Assembly (NCBI GenBank): GCA_907163345.1
Contig: CAJQUN010001206.1
Span: 27,683-91,682 of the forward strand
DNA: 64,000 nt
From: Haberlea rhodopensis
Lineage: Eukaryota; Streptophyta; Magnoliopsida; Lamiales; Gesneriaceae
Reading direction: 5' to 3'
The notes beneath the pieces are model-generated. The model saw only the letters and a list, made by a program, of their open reading frames with translations. It had not been told where the DNA came from and ran no database searches. Position 1 is the first letter of the stretch. Each line of letters starts with the position of its first letter. Made by a program: the position numbers and the translations under genes. Positions 46,028 to 57,762 of this stretch are shown piece by piece.

Positions 46028-47607
46028 TGACCGCTTTATTTTTAAACAGAAAATATTTCAAAGTGTAGTGTGAAGCGATTCTACCGCAAGTGCACGATTG
46101 TCAAGTTTTAGTATATTTTAATTGAAAGTAAGGGTTGTCGAATCCACAGGGACTAATGTATAAGTACCAAATAAGATTAATAAAATTATATTTAGCCTAT
46201 GATTAAAGAAGGTGATTAACTAATGCACACTTAAACTAAGGAACGAAAATTAAACAAGAAACAATAAAATGAATGGTTCCGGATATGCAAAGATAATTCG
46301 CTCGAGAAATTTATCAAGCTCTTCGTTCAACTATGTTGTCTTTAATGATTCATCTGAATAAGCAAATTCTCAATCAATTGAGTCTAAAGGTGAAAGGTTT
46401 TCGCTGTTATTCAATACACTCTCTCGAGCTGTAAAGAAACTAATATCAAACTAGAACAAGTCACTCTCGTGCACCTATTTACTAATTCAATACTGCATAA
46501 ATCGTCAAAACCTCGTTACTCTAAATCTCTCGATTCAAAGTTCTCACGTATGTGATTTCATCTCTCGATCTCAATCTAAAACATACTTCATGAATTAATA
46601 GAGTGTGCTATAACGTTATCTCTCGATCTCGGTTATAACTCTCAGAGTCAATCAAAGTTAGCTAGGCTTTGATCTTAACAAGCAATTAATTCATGAACAA
46701 TAGGAATCAATACACTCAAACACAATTGAATCAATAAATCAAACACAATGATACTAAATCTCAATAAAATAAACTAGATTTAATTCAAATCAAATACATA
46801 AGAGTTTAATTGTCTCTCGACCTCAAAAACATCAAATGGAATTGAAAATCAAAGAAATCAAAGTTTAGAAATACGATAAGCGGCAGATGAATCCGTGCGT
46901 TGCACCGTGATTTCTTCTCTTGCTCCTCCTTGCACTCCGGAATCGGTTGGCTCAAGCTCGGACGAAGAACGGAGGAATATGGCTTGCTCCGGGATCTCCT
47001 TCGGCGGCTAGGCGGCGGCTAGGGTTGCTCTTTTTGTGGAGGATTTTCGTCTGATATGAGATATGAAAAAGAGAGTCCATGATTTGGAAGAGATTTCCCT
47101 TTTTAAACCACCGAAGATCACGTTAATTTTGGAAAATCAGATTTGCAGAAAATTGCGTCTCGATCGATCGAAGGGTTTTTTCGATCGATCGGTGCACTGT
47201 TCGCTTCAGCGTTTAAACTCACTGCCTCGCTCGATCGATCGAGATATTTTTCCGATCGATCGACAATTCTCAAAATTTGTTGCTGAAGTCTCTGCCTCGA
47301 TCGATCGATTGAGACAAAATCTCGATCGATCGGTGCTTTGAATAATTTGATGCTCAACACTTTGCCTGGCTCGATCGATCGAGAATTAATCTCGATCGAT
47401 CGAGACTTTGAAAAATCCAACTTCTTCATTTGATCTCTTTTTCGCCTCGATTTCGCCCGTTTTCTTCATTTTAGCTCATTTCTTCTACTTCCGACCTATT
47501 TTCCTGAAACAAACAAATAAACACCAAAAATCATAATATCATCCAGGAAAAAGTACGAAAAATGGGAAGAAATTACAGCTAAAAACACTTAAAATCTAAG
47601 CCTATCA
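46028..47607 (-). repeat. 3' LTR of TR-GAG2
   Basis: Paired with 50339-51918. The palindrome array is at 47159-47403. On the minus strand a TTTAAAAAGGG string near 47099-47109, directly below the array, could be a TATA box. Confidence 0.95.
47159..47403. repeat. CGATCGATCG palindrome array in TR-GAG2 3' LTR
   Basis: Eight exact CGATCGATCG units, largely arranged as close pairs 20-30 bp apart with the pairs separated by 40-50 bp. Confidence 0.9.
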
Positions 47608-49145
47608 ACTCCCCCAAACTTAGCCTTGATCGTCCTCGAGCAAGAAGCTCAAAAAGAAGAGTTAAACTTAATACTATGCATGAATCATCTTTACAACACA
47701 CGTAAAAACTCAGAAATCCTACTTACACATTGATAAGTGTCATTCAAAATGCAACAAGAAGCAATTTCTCCTAAGTTAAACAATACATCGCAACATTGGA
47801 ACGTGCGTGTGTGCTATTGTCAAACATGAATAATGTACATATCTTTAAGATCAAAATGTGCCATAAAAGCTCAAAGTCAAGAATACTTTGAATTACTCTA
47901 CAAATTTACTATCCAGTACTTCTCCACTAATGTAATTATTCCCCAGACTTGGATCAAAGGTCTTTAAAAGCTTATAACGTTAGGCCTTTTGGTGTCGGTT
48001 CCAAAGAAAATGTAGGATGAATGCAAAGAAGAGAGTATAATACAATCAGTTCAACAATTTTTTTTTCGCACACTATTGAGCTTCTCTTCAACTTTTTCTA
48101 GCATTGGCCACTTTGGGTCTTATTTTGAATTTTTCTTTTCAAGGCTTTTCTCTACATCTTTTCTTTTTGCTCATTCTTTTGTTCATTTTATTTTTCAAAA
48201 TGAACTCATTTACATATAACAATTCAGTGCAATGAATGAGGTTCATTATACTCCCTTAGGGATGGATAAAAATTTTCTTTTAGGCTCAAACCAAGGTAGG
48301 TATAATGAGTTTGCCAAGAATGTCGAATGGGGGTCTAATCATATGCAATGCATATACCATTCTTTTTCAATAAGGCTCAAGAGGGGACACTGAGAAATGA
48401 TGTATAAAAGGTAGGCTTGAAAGGCACAAATGGTCTAAAGATCGCCTAAATCATCTCCAAGTCAAGTTCCTAATTATAAATTTCGCCTCAAAGTGCTTTC
48501 AAATAAATTGTAGAGTTATCTTAGATGCTCAAGACTAATCATAGTTAACCCAAGTTTTCACTTTAATCAATACACACTTCACTCAATCATGACTCAAAAT
48601 GTGCTCAAACTATTCCTCAGTTTTGACATATGCTCAGCACAGGATATATACAAACAAGTTAAACATTTTCATGACTCCTATCTAGATGAGGATTAATTTC
48701 ATCATGTAGTACCATTGCAAATCCAACTCATCATTTCTCAAGAATAACTCATTTTCTAAAAAAAATTTGTTGATAGAGCTCAAGGACGATTCAATTGACA
48801 ATTAAGCACACAACATGCGGATAAAACAAGTTAAACACGCAAGCCACTCCCCCAAACTTAACTGAAACATTGTCCTCAATGTTTAAAAGAATCAAAAGGG
48901 AAAAAGTAAACTCCCCTGATTAAGACGCTTGCATGAGGATTGAGGAAGTTTGGCTTTTGAAAGCTCCACTGCTGTAGGGGTTCATCGCTCCACTTGAGTA
49001 CCTCGCAAAAGAATGATGCTAAAAAAATCGACAAGAGAGAAAAACAAACTAAATGCAAAATTGAAAATAAAACAAAGCTAAATGCAAAAGGATACGCTTG
49101 GGTTGCCTCCCAAGAAGCGCTGATTTCTAGTCGTCGGCTTGACCA
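47608..49145 (-). other. Non-coding 3' region of TR-GAG2
   Basis: Polypurine tract at 47608-47622 (minus taagtttgggggagt) and a second copy at 48846-48860. The conserved gggaggcaaccc hairpin is at 49087-49140. No gene. Confidence 0.75.
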
Positions 49146-50160
49146 TCAGAAGCAACCATCAAAGAGCGGTTGCCGCCCATAGTAAGTATCGTATGATACC
49201 ACTAATGGGTCTTCATTAAGTATGCCCTCAAGATTGGCCAGATGTCTCCAGTGAAAACTCGTCGCTCCAACAACTTTCGTCGTGACATAGTGAGCATGGG
49301 AGAATGATTCTTTACTTGACTTCATCTCATATGGGGCGTAGTGCGGTGAAGTTGGTGGCATCGATGGGAAATACGTGTCCACATATGGCATATAACATGT
49401 CTCCATCGATGGGTGCATATCAAGGTTCTCGAAACTCTCATCCTCCAACATCACTCTTGGCTTGTTTTCCCATAAGATCTCCTCAGATGACTTTTCCACC
49501 GTAGGCTCAATCACTTCCATAGGCTCAACTTCCCTTGATTCTTCCATATGAGTGGGATCACTCCCCCAAACTTGATTGGTTGAGTGATCAACATCATGTA
49601 ACGAGGCCTGATTTGTAGATCTCGTCTCCTCCTCTTGGCAGCTCATTGAGATGGTTTCCACTAGGATTGCTAATTGCTGCTCTAGATGACATATATAATT
49701 GGTCTGGTTCTCTAAACGTTGATCAGTTGATGCCATGAGTCTAAATAACATATTCTCTGATTGAGCCGTTCCTTCTACAAAACTATCCTTCTTCTCGCCG
49801 TGATGCTCAAAGGTTTGGTGCGTATCATTAGGGTAGTGAGGCTCTGGTGGGTATTGGTGACTCCAACCTTGCAATGAAGGATCACAATGCCAGTGGTAAT
49901 TGAAATCCGCCATATCATTGAACATGTGTAATACGCTGTCCTCATCTCTATCAACCAGGGGACTCCCAGTCACCAATGCTCCTCGGAATACCCATCCTCG
50001 TGTCTGTGCATCCAAACCTTTGAAGAAATGTTGCAGAAGAGTATAGTTCGAAAAGTTGTGATACCTGAATATGTGCCAGTTCATTGAAACTCTCCCACGC
50101 CGAACAAAACGGCTCTGAAAATTGTTGGGCAAATCTTGTGAAGACTTGTTGATGAAGCAT
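49146..50160 (-). pseudogene. Gag-like gene of TR-GAG2, one frameshift
   Basis: It starts MLHQQVFTRFAQQ at 50160 and reads SAWESFNELAH; then a net two-base loss near 50070, compared with TR-GAG1, moves the rest (RYHNFSNYTLLQHFFKGLDAQTRGW to the DTYYGRQPLFDG end at 49146) to another frame. The C-terminal 30 residues are almost identical to TR-GAG1. It is broken as it stands, so its own recent spread must have happened before the shift or used gag from elsewhere. Confidence 0.85.
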
Positions 50161-50314
50161 CACAAGTACCTTGCAAGAAAAACAAATAACATACTTAAAT
50201 AAAATAATAAATTTTTTTTTCGAAAATAACAAAAAGAAAAAGAAAACAAAAAACGCAATAATAAAATTGGCTAAATTACAATTAACTAATCTCGTATGAT
50301 ATTATACAGATTAG

Positions 50315-50332
50315 TCCCCGGCAACGGCGCCA
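50315..50332 (-). other. tRNA-Asp primer site of TR-GAG2
   Basis: Minus strand TGGCGCCGTTGCCGGGG, next to the 5' LTR, identical to that of TR-GAG1. Confidence 0.9.
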
Positions 50333-50338
50333 AAAACT

Positions 50339-51918
50339 TGACCGCTTTATTTTTAAACAGAAAATATTTCAAAGTGTAGTGTGAAGCGATTCTACCGCAA
50401 GTGCACGGTTGTCAAGGTTTAGTATAGTTTAATTGAAAGTAAGGGTTCTCGAATCCACAGGGACTAATGTATAAGTACCAAATAAGATTAGTAAAATTAT
50501 ATTTAGCCTACGATTAAAGAAGGTGATTAACTAATGCACACTTAAACTAAGGAACGAAAATTAAACAAGAAACAATAAAATGAATGGTTCCGGATATGCA
50601 AAGGTAATTCGCTCGAGAAATTTATCAAGCTCTTCGTTCAACTATGTTGTCTTTAATGATTCATCTGAATAAGCAAATTCTCAATCAATTGAGTCTAAAG
50701 GTGAAAGGTTTTCGCTGTTATTCAATACACTCTCTCGAGCTGTAAAGAAACTAATATCAAACTAGAACAAGTCACTCTCGTGCACCTATTTACTAATTCA
50801 ATACTGTATAAATCGTCAAAACCTCGTTACTCTAAATCTCTCGATTCAAAGTTCTCACGTATGTGATTTCATCTCTCGATCTCAATCTTAAACATACTTC
50901 ATGAATTAATAGAGCGTGCTATAACGTTATCTCTCGATCTCGGTTATAACTCTCAGAGTCAATCAAAGTTAGCTAGGCTTTGATCTTAACAAGCAATTAA
51001 TGCATGAACAATAGGAATCAATACACTCAAACACAATTGAATCAATAAATCAAACACAATGATACTAAATCTCAATAAAATAAACTAGATTTAATTCAAA
51101 TCAAATACATAAGAGTTTAATTGTCTCTCGACCTCAAAAACATCAAATGGAATTGAAAATCAAAGAAATCAAAGTTTAGAAATAGGATAAGCGGCGGATG
51201 AATCTGTGCGTTGCACCGTGATTTCTTCTCTTGCTCCTCCTTGCACTCCGGAATCGGTTGGCTCAAGCTCGGACGAAGAACGGAGGAATATGGCTTGATC
51301 CGGGATCTACTTCGGTGGCTAGGCGGCGGCAAGGGTTGCTCTTTTTGTGGAGGATTTTCGTCTGATATGAGATATGAAAAAGAGAGTCCATGATTTGGAA
51401 GAGATTTCCCTTTTTAAACCACCGAAGATCACGTTAATTTTGGAAAATCAGATTTGCAGAAAATCGTGTCTAGATCGATCGAAGGGTTTTTTCGATCGAT
51501 CGGTGCACTGTTCGCTTCATCGTTTAAACTCACTGCCTCGCTCAATCGATCTAGAAATTTTTCCGATCGATCGACAATTCTCAAAATTTGTTGCTGAAGT
51601 CTCTGCCTCGATCGATCGATCGAGACAAAATCTCGATCGATCGGTGCTTTGAATAATTTGATGCTCAACACTCTGCCTGGCTCGATCGATCGAGAATTAA
51701 TCTCGATCGATCGAGACTTCGAAAAATCCAACTTCTTCATTTGATCTCTTTTTCACCTCGATGTCGCCCGTTTTCTTCATTTTAGCTCATTTCTTCCACT
51801 TCCGACCTATTTTCCTGAAACAAACAAATAAACACCAAAAAGCATAATATCATCCAGGAAAAAGTACGAAAAATGGGAAGAAATTACAGCTAAAAACACT
51901 TAAAATCTAAGCCTATCA
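50339..51918 (-). repeat. 5' LTR of TR-GAG2
   Basis: Carries the palindrome array at 51469-51715, several units of which are decayed relative to the 3' LTR (for example tagatcgatcg and caatcgatctag). Confidence 0.95.
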
Positions 51919-51923
51919 GACGT

Positions 51924-54457
51924 ATCCTCGAATGTCTCAACGGAAGTACGAAGCCATCACATTGTCCAACACTAGTAGGGCTTACCCCGGTTGATTCACA
52001 ATCAACCCTCAACCAATACCAGCTATCTCCATGACAGCACCATCCAAATCTCTCCAAGATATAAAATCAATATAGTAGTGTCACCCCACTAACTATATCT
52101 CACAGCCCATTGTGACTCCCCTTGCGTGCCATATGCAAGAATGCTCAACCAGAGCTAACAACGACTCGTTGACACTCACGCTGGTACTCCCAACCAAATT
52201 GAGCTGTCCCAAAACAAGTCCCTTGAAACATTTGACGTATAAACGTCTCCGTGAGGTACTCCCTGCCTCAATCATCATGCCACAAGGAGACTACAAAAGT
52301 CTACCAAACCCCTCATCATATCACCATACGATTCACCCAGCTCGAATCCGACGAGCAGTAAAATGGCTATCACAAGCACACTAAAGTACTACAACAATAC
52401 CTGGCTAACGATTCGTTGGCCCCATAAGCTCATACCAACCTATCAACATGACACACGCCCCATCCCGGTATATCATACCGTACAAACCATTAGAGTTGTG
52501 GGTCATCGCCCAACATATCTCTAAAACACCAAATCACAATGGACAACCCAGTGTCCTGGCTCAATTACGATGCAATCCTAACCCATTAGGACTTATTCCA
52601 CACCCTCAGGGTGGGTGTGATCGTTCCTACATACATCACAACAACATGCGAGTAGTTTCCTCAATGACTACTCTTACCACCAATCACTTGGCCTTAGCCA
52701 ATCCAGCAAGTATACCTGGAGGGTATCATTACTCGAAAATATTTACATGTAACACGTGATGCGGTACCCTCACCTATACAATGCATCCAATAATCCATCG
52801 AGCAATCTGCTCGGCGTAATGGTCTTGTCAACTAGTGACCCAGACACTACCATGTGCTCACTATCGGCACTCAAACCATACAACCAAATACATAAACATG
52901 AATGCATTATTCACCAAGACGACGCCACGCATCCACATAAACATCCCAATTAACATCGTCAAACATATGATGATACCCGTCGATATACGACACTCATAAT
53001 CCCATCGTCAAACACATGACGGTATAAAACAACACATAATATTCACAATAATGATAACAAAAGTAATATGCCATACCTCATCACTATCAAGATATCAGAA
53101 TACCTGTATCCATCGTCCCCCAGCGGTACACAAGCAGCACCCATCGCTCGTAGGCGGCATAACCCAGTGCTACGCACATAGCGGTATAACCCATCGCTAT
53201 AGAATCAGCGGCATAAAACATCACTATAGATATCCGGCGGTATGAACCATCGCCATAGATGTAGCGGAATGTACCATCGCTATATGATACCTGGCGGCAT
53301 GAACCATCACCAATAGATGTAGCGGAAAGACCCGTCGCTATATAATACCTGGCGGCAAGAACCATCGCCAATAGATGTAGCGGAAAGACCCGTCGCTATA
53401 TAATACCTGGCGGCAAGAACCATCGCCAATAGATGTAGCGGAAAGACCCGTCGCTATATAATACCTGGCGGCAAGAACCATCGCCAGATGTAGCGGAATG
53501 AACTATTGCTAAGAATACCCGGCGCCATAAACCATCGCCAATAGAATAGCGGAATGAACCATCCCTAAGAATACCCGGCGGCATAAACCATCGCCAATAG
53601 AATAGCGGAATGAACCATCGCTAAGAATACCCGGCGGCACAAACCATCGGCAATAGAATAGCGGAATGAACCATCGCTAAGAATACCCGGCGGCACAAAC
53701 CATCGCCAATAGAATAGCGGCATGAACCATCGCTAAGAATACCCGACGGCACAAACCATCGCCAATAGAATAGAGGAATGATATCCCTCGCTAGAATATG
53801 ACAGCGGTCGTGTTCTTCGCTTCATATGAGCGGCAAATATCTTCATCGCTACCTCGCTTTGACATACTAGAGGCAAATAATATCCCTCGCTACAATATGA
53901 CAGAGGTCGTGTTCTTCGCTTCATATCAGTGGCAAATATCCTCTCATCGCTACGGTATGACAGCGGCACCATTACTCCTTGTTTTAATCATGACAGCGGA
54001 AATACCCCTCGCTTTACATGGCAGCGGAAATACCCCTCGCTAAGATATGATAGCGATCGTGTTCTTCGCTTCATATCAGCTGCAAGTATTCACATCGCTA
54101 CGCCATGCATGCAACCGTAATGCATAACCCGTATTCTGATAAACATCGCCATGAGTGTATTTTAATGCACCTCGCTTCAACTGTGACATGCGGAATTTTA
54201 CCATCGCTTCAACATTTAGCGGCAAAGCATTAAAATCATCACTCCGATATATATGCAACCGTAATGCATAATCCATGTCTCATAAGACCCTGCAACCACC
54301 ATGGTTAGCAATAACATATTCCAATTATGAACACATATCATAAATGCACATAAGTAATATAGCTGTGCCACATAACACTAACTACCATCATGCATAAGTA
54401 TGTGCTTCTCATTCCCATTAACATGTTCCTAGGCCCTCAACAGCCCCAAAGAGCTAA
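51924..54457 (-). other. Non-coding 5' interior of element H, with minisatellites
   Basis: No recognisable gag or pol in any frame. 53090-54250 is dominated by agcgg/tcgct motifs, in part as regular tandem arrays (53293-53780). The rest is ca-rich unique-looking sequence. Short open frames (for example 52112-52384, 52448-52759) lack family features. Confidence 0.65.
53293..53780. repeat. Two adjoining minisatellites, 58 bp and 56 bp units
   Basis: 58-bp units start at 53293, 53351, 53409 and 53467 (ggcggcaagaaccatcgcc...). 56-bp units start at 53521, 53577, 53633, 53689 and 53745 (ggcggca-aaaccatcgcc...gcggaatgaaccatcgct). Both share the order ggcgg, catcgcc, tagcgg, cgct. Confidence 0.9.
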
Positions 54458-54478
54458 CCACTGCTCTGATACTACTAA
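54458..54478 (-). other. Initiator-Met primer site of element H
   Basis: Minus strand TTAGTAGTATCAGAGCAGTG adjoins the 5' LTR, one change from the iMet type. Confidence 0.85.
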
Positions 54479-55810
54479 TGTAAGAACCCCCGTGCCCTTA
54501 ACCCGTTATTAGTGTATTAAGCCATACCATTAGTGCATATAATCATACTATCATGGGGAAAACCATATGCAAGTGCAACACCATATGCTATCCAGAAAAT
54601 TTCTTGCATTCAATCCACATAATATTCAAATTCCCCAACCAAGATTATTCATATAACATGCACCCTCATAATACACTAACATGCTCTTAGTTCATTTAGC
54701 AATTTCGTATTTAATTGCATGCAAACCATAAATGAATCGAGAAGAGCCGTAGCCCATTTATACATTCCATATACACGTAAAATGTACTCACATAAGAGCA
54801 CCCAATGAACACGCGTGTATCTAATGTATAAAAGACTCTACCGGGTACCGTTACTGGCACTTCAATCCTGGAAGCATCTCCCAAGCGCAGCTCAATCTCA
54901 ACTCTGGATCTATGCACTTATTCAACCAGCTCTGGTACCTCGATCCTGGAAGTACCTCAAATCAACAGCCCGAGCTCAACTCCAAAGCTGATGCTACACC
55001 TGTAACACCTGCCCCAACAGAGGCAGCCCCCACACGGGGTGAGCATACCAATACCACCAATCCAATAATCATAATCTTGCAATTCATAATTTACAGAATG
55101 TAAATGCCATAATTTAAATGATACTCCCTGGATGGTAACACCCTCATCCGGGATCCCTTGTATTGTCCATGTTCTCAAAACAATCAAACTCGTCAAATTC
55201 CCAAAGCCAGTTAATCGCCATGTAGATTAACTAATACAGTTCTATTATGCCAGTTCCATAATCAATATGGTAAAATCATTATATAAAAGACCGTAGATCT
55301 CACATATATCTAACCAATGATTCCATGTTCCTATTTCATTGCTCGCTCTACAATAGCGGCATTCTAAACCCTGCGCATGCTCAACGATAGCGGCGTTATA
55401 ACCGATGGTCGCTCAATGGCGACAGCATCCCAAATCATTGCTCGCTCAATAGCGGCACCATATGGTTCCCAATGTATAATCCATTTGACGCAAATACCAT
55501 TTACCGTGCATATCGTTATCCATTTATAGCAAGTATCATGCACCATGCATTTCAATACCTATTCGATGCAATTACCACGTGCCACATATTTCAATGTCCA
55601 TATAATGCAATTATCACACACCATGTGTTCCAATGCCCATTTAATGCAATTATCACATACCATGCATTTTACAGTTGCGACATTATAATAGGCTATGCTC
55701 GTACGTCATACGTACCTTAGAATTCCGTAGTCCATGTCAAGCCTGGCTTGAGTTCCATGCCGCGAGAAACATGTGCTAAAACACATAAATATTTCACAAT
55801 TAAACATAGG
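54479..55810 (-). repeat. 5' LTR of element H, proximal part
   Basis: Near-identical to 42149-43465. The dyad is at 55699-55716. It is interrupted after atagg (55806-55810) by element F and resumes at 63851. Confidence 0.95.
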
Positions 55811-56150
55811 TGTAATGCCTCGATTGTTATGGCGTAATTATGACTAATTACGGTATGATGTGGACTCGAGTTCGGGTTGAACCGAGGGTTAATACTCACA
55901 TACATGACATGAATTTGTTTATATATGGCAAGGAATGAAACATGATGCACAAGATGTAAGAATTAATCAAGTATAGTGGTATATCAAGCAACGTGAACTA
56001 GTAGGCATGTGACTATGCATGTGAACTTAATGTGAGTTGGACTTGCATTTGAATTGAATTTCATGCCTTTCATTTAAAGTTGCATTAGCATGTGAATTTG
56101 AGTTTGGATTTACATGTTTATGTTAATTGGTATAGTATGATACCAAGTGG

Positions 56151-56160
56151 CTATATTAAG
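56151..56160 (+). promoter_or_regulatory. Candidate TATA box of element F
   Basis: ctatattaag lies about 30 bp before cacaatacacc and upstream of a cytosine-rich leader. The same block is in the 3' LTR near 62265. If right, the palindrome array is transcribed. Confidence 0.5.
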
Positions 56161-56567
56161 GGGATTAAGGCACTTAAACTCACAATACACCATTTTACAC
56201 CTACAAATCTCTACCAAGCTCCTCTTCCTCTCTTTCAAATTCCTTGTGGTTTGAGCTTGGGATTCACTTGTAAATTGAGCTAGGAAGGTGTGGGAAGTGA
56301 AAGTGTACTCTCTTGGGAAGGATTTCATGGTTTTACACTTGAATTATGTAATTGGTATTGATTTATGTGAAGGGGAAATATCAATTATTGATGCTTAGAA
56401 TCATAACTTGTTTCTTTGCCAAGAATTGGATTCTAGGATGTTAGGAATAGGTTTATATGATACTAGGGATTTCATGAATCATGGTTACATGTGAAAATAT
56501 GGGTAAGAGAAGAAGAACCATGAAGATAAGCTCAAAATCGCCATTGTCTCATTTTTTTCTGATCGTG

Positions 56568-56764
56568 CCGATCGATCGGTAATGTGGCTCGATCGATCGA
56601 CGATGACAGAAACATTTGAAGGCGGTTTAAGCATGCGACGATCGATCGGTGATTTTGAGGCGATCGATCGGTACATGTGGCGATCGATCGGTGTTTTTGT
56701 TCGATCGATCGGTGAAACATGAACAGTTCGACGATCGATCGAGAATTTGGGGCGATCGATCGGT
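56568..56764. repeat. CGATCGATCG palindrome array in F 5' LTR
   Basis: Eight exact CGATCGATCG units, mostly followed by GTG or GTA. In the 3' LTR (62683-62876) four of the eight have point changes or a deletion (for example caatcgatcgg, tagatcgatcgg, gcgatcgacgg). Confidence 0.9.
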
Positions 56765-57741
56765 GATGGCAGAATGTTGAAAACTTTTATATTTTTGTAG
56801 AATTTGATTTTAATGCCTATGATAACATGATATATTGTTGGCATTGTTGTAGCATCATCTCAGGGGAGAGGGCAAAGAGGCAATTAGCTATCAACGCCTG
56901 ATTTATCGCTTTTGTGTCGCAATACAGGTACGTGTTGACGTACGGAGTATAGATATGATGCGATGATGATGTTATGGTTTTGATATCATATGATTTATGT
57001 TATCTTGTGTCATATGATTGGTAGTTCATATGCATGTTCATACATGGATTTCATATGATTGGGATGGATGCCTTGATAGATATGTGTATATGCTTTGGTG
57101 AGATCATTGCCTCGATAGATATGCCTGTGGTATATGCTTTGGCTGGGATCGTTGCCACGATAGATATATTACATATGCTTTGGCTTGAGAGATATACACT
57201 TGGTGTGGGTATATGCTCTGGCTATTATCACAGATGAGCATGGTACTATGATATGTGCTGCTAATATGAAGATGTGATGTGGTTCCACTGACATATGGAG
57301 CTGAATAGGCATATCATATGGGGCTCATGATAATAGGGTAATTGTTGAGACATGTCATGACATAGTGCATTTGTGGATGCATGATACAGAACATTCACGT
57401 ATTGATGATTTATTTGTGCTTTATCATTGATATTGATATTGTGGTTTGATATTGCACTGAGATATTTGTTATCTATACTCATTGTGTGAATGTTTCTGTA
57501 GGAACTCATAACGTGGGGAGCGTGAGTCCTGATTTCCGCTGCGAGTGGAACCACTGCATAGGGGTTATCTTAGCGTAGGTTGTTACTTGTACATTTGATG
57601 TATAGTTGGTTAGGGTTTTGTAAACCTTGTAACAACTAAACTAGTAAGATACTCTTAATTAGTGCATGTTATTACTTAATTCAGACTCACATATGTATGT
57701 TTAATTGAATACATAATGGATTAAGTAAAGAGGACCCCACA

Positions 57742-57762
57742 TTAGTTGTATCAGAGCAGTGG
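57742..57762 (+). other. Initiator-Met primer site of element F
   Basis: TTAGTTGTATCAGAGCAGTG follows the LTR end, one change from the iMet type. Confidence 0.85.

Larger units (their letters stand above)
46028..51918 (-). mobile_element. Gag-only LTR element TR-GAG2, inserted in element H
   Basis: LTRs 46028-47607 and 50339-51918 (1580 bp each) run TGATAGGC to GCGGTCA on the minus strand, flanked by the duplication gacgt (46023-46027, 51919-51923). The interior has a tRNA-Asp primer site, a frameshifted gag and three polypurine-like tracts, with no enzymes. It is related to TR-GAG1 in gag and interior, but its LTR is largely diverged. The LTRs differ at roughly two dozen positions by eye. 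Confidence 0.95.
55811..57741 (+). repeat. 5' LTR of element F
   Basis: TGTAATGCCTCGATTG to ...GAGGACCCCACA. Candidate TATA at 56151-56160, array 56568-56764, acceptor-like gttgtag near 56850, dyad 56927-56945, tandem ggtgagatc-ttgcc-gatagatatg units (57065-57200) and acceptor-like tttctgtag near 57500. Confidence 0.95.

Noticed and set aside
52112..52759. Short frames in the H interior as possible accessory genes
   Set aside because: They lie on the strand opposite to the element's sense and show no domain or composition signal. The strand lacks stops because it is C/A-rich.
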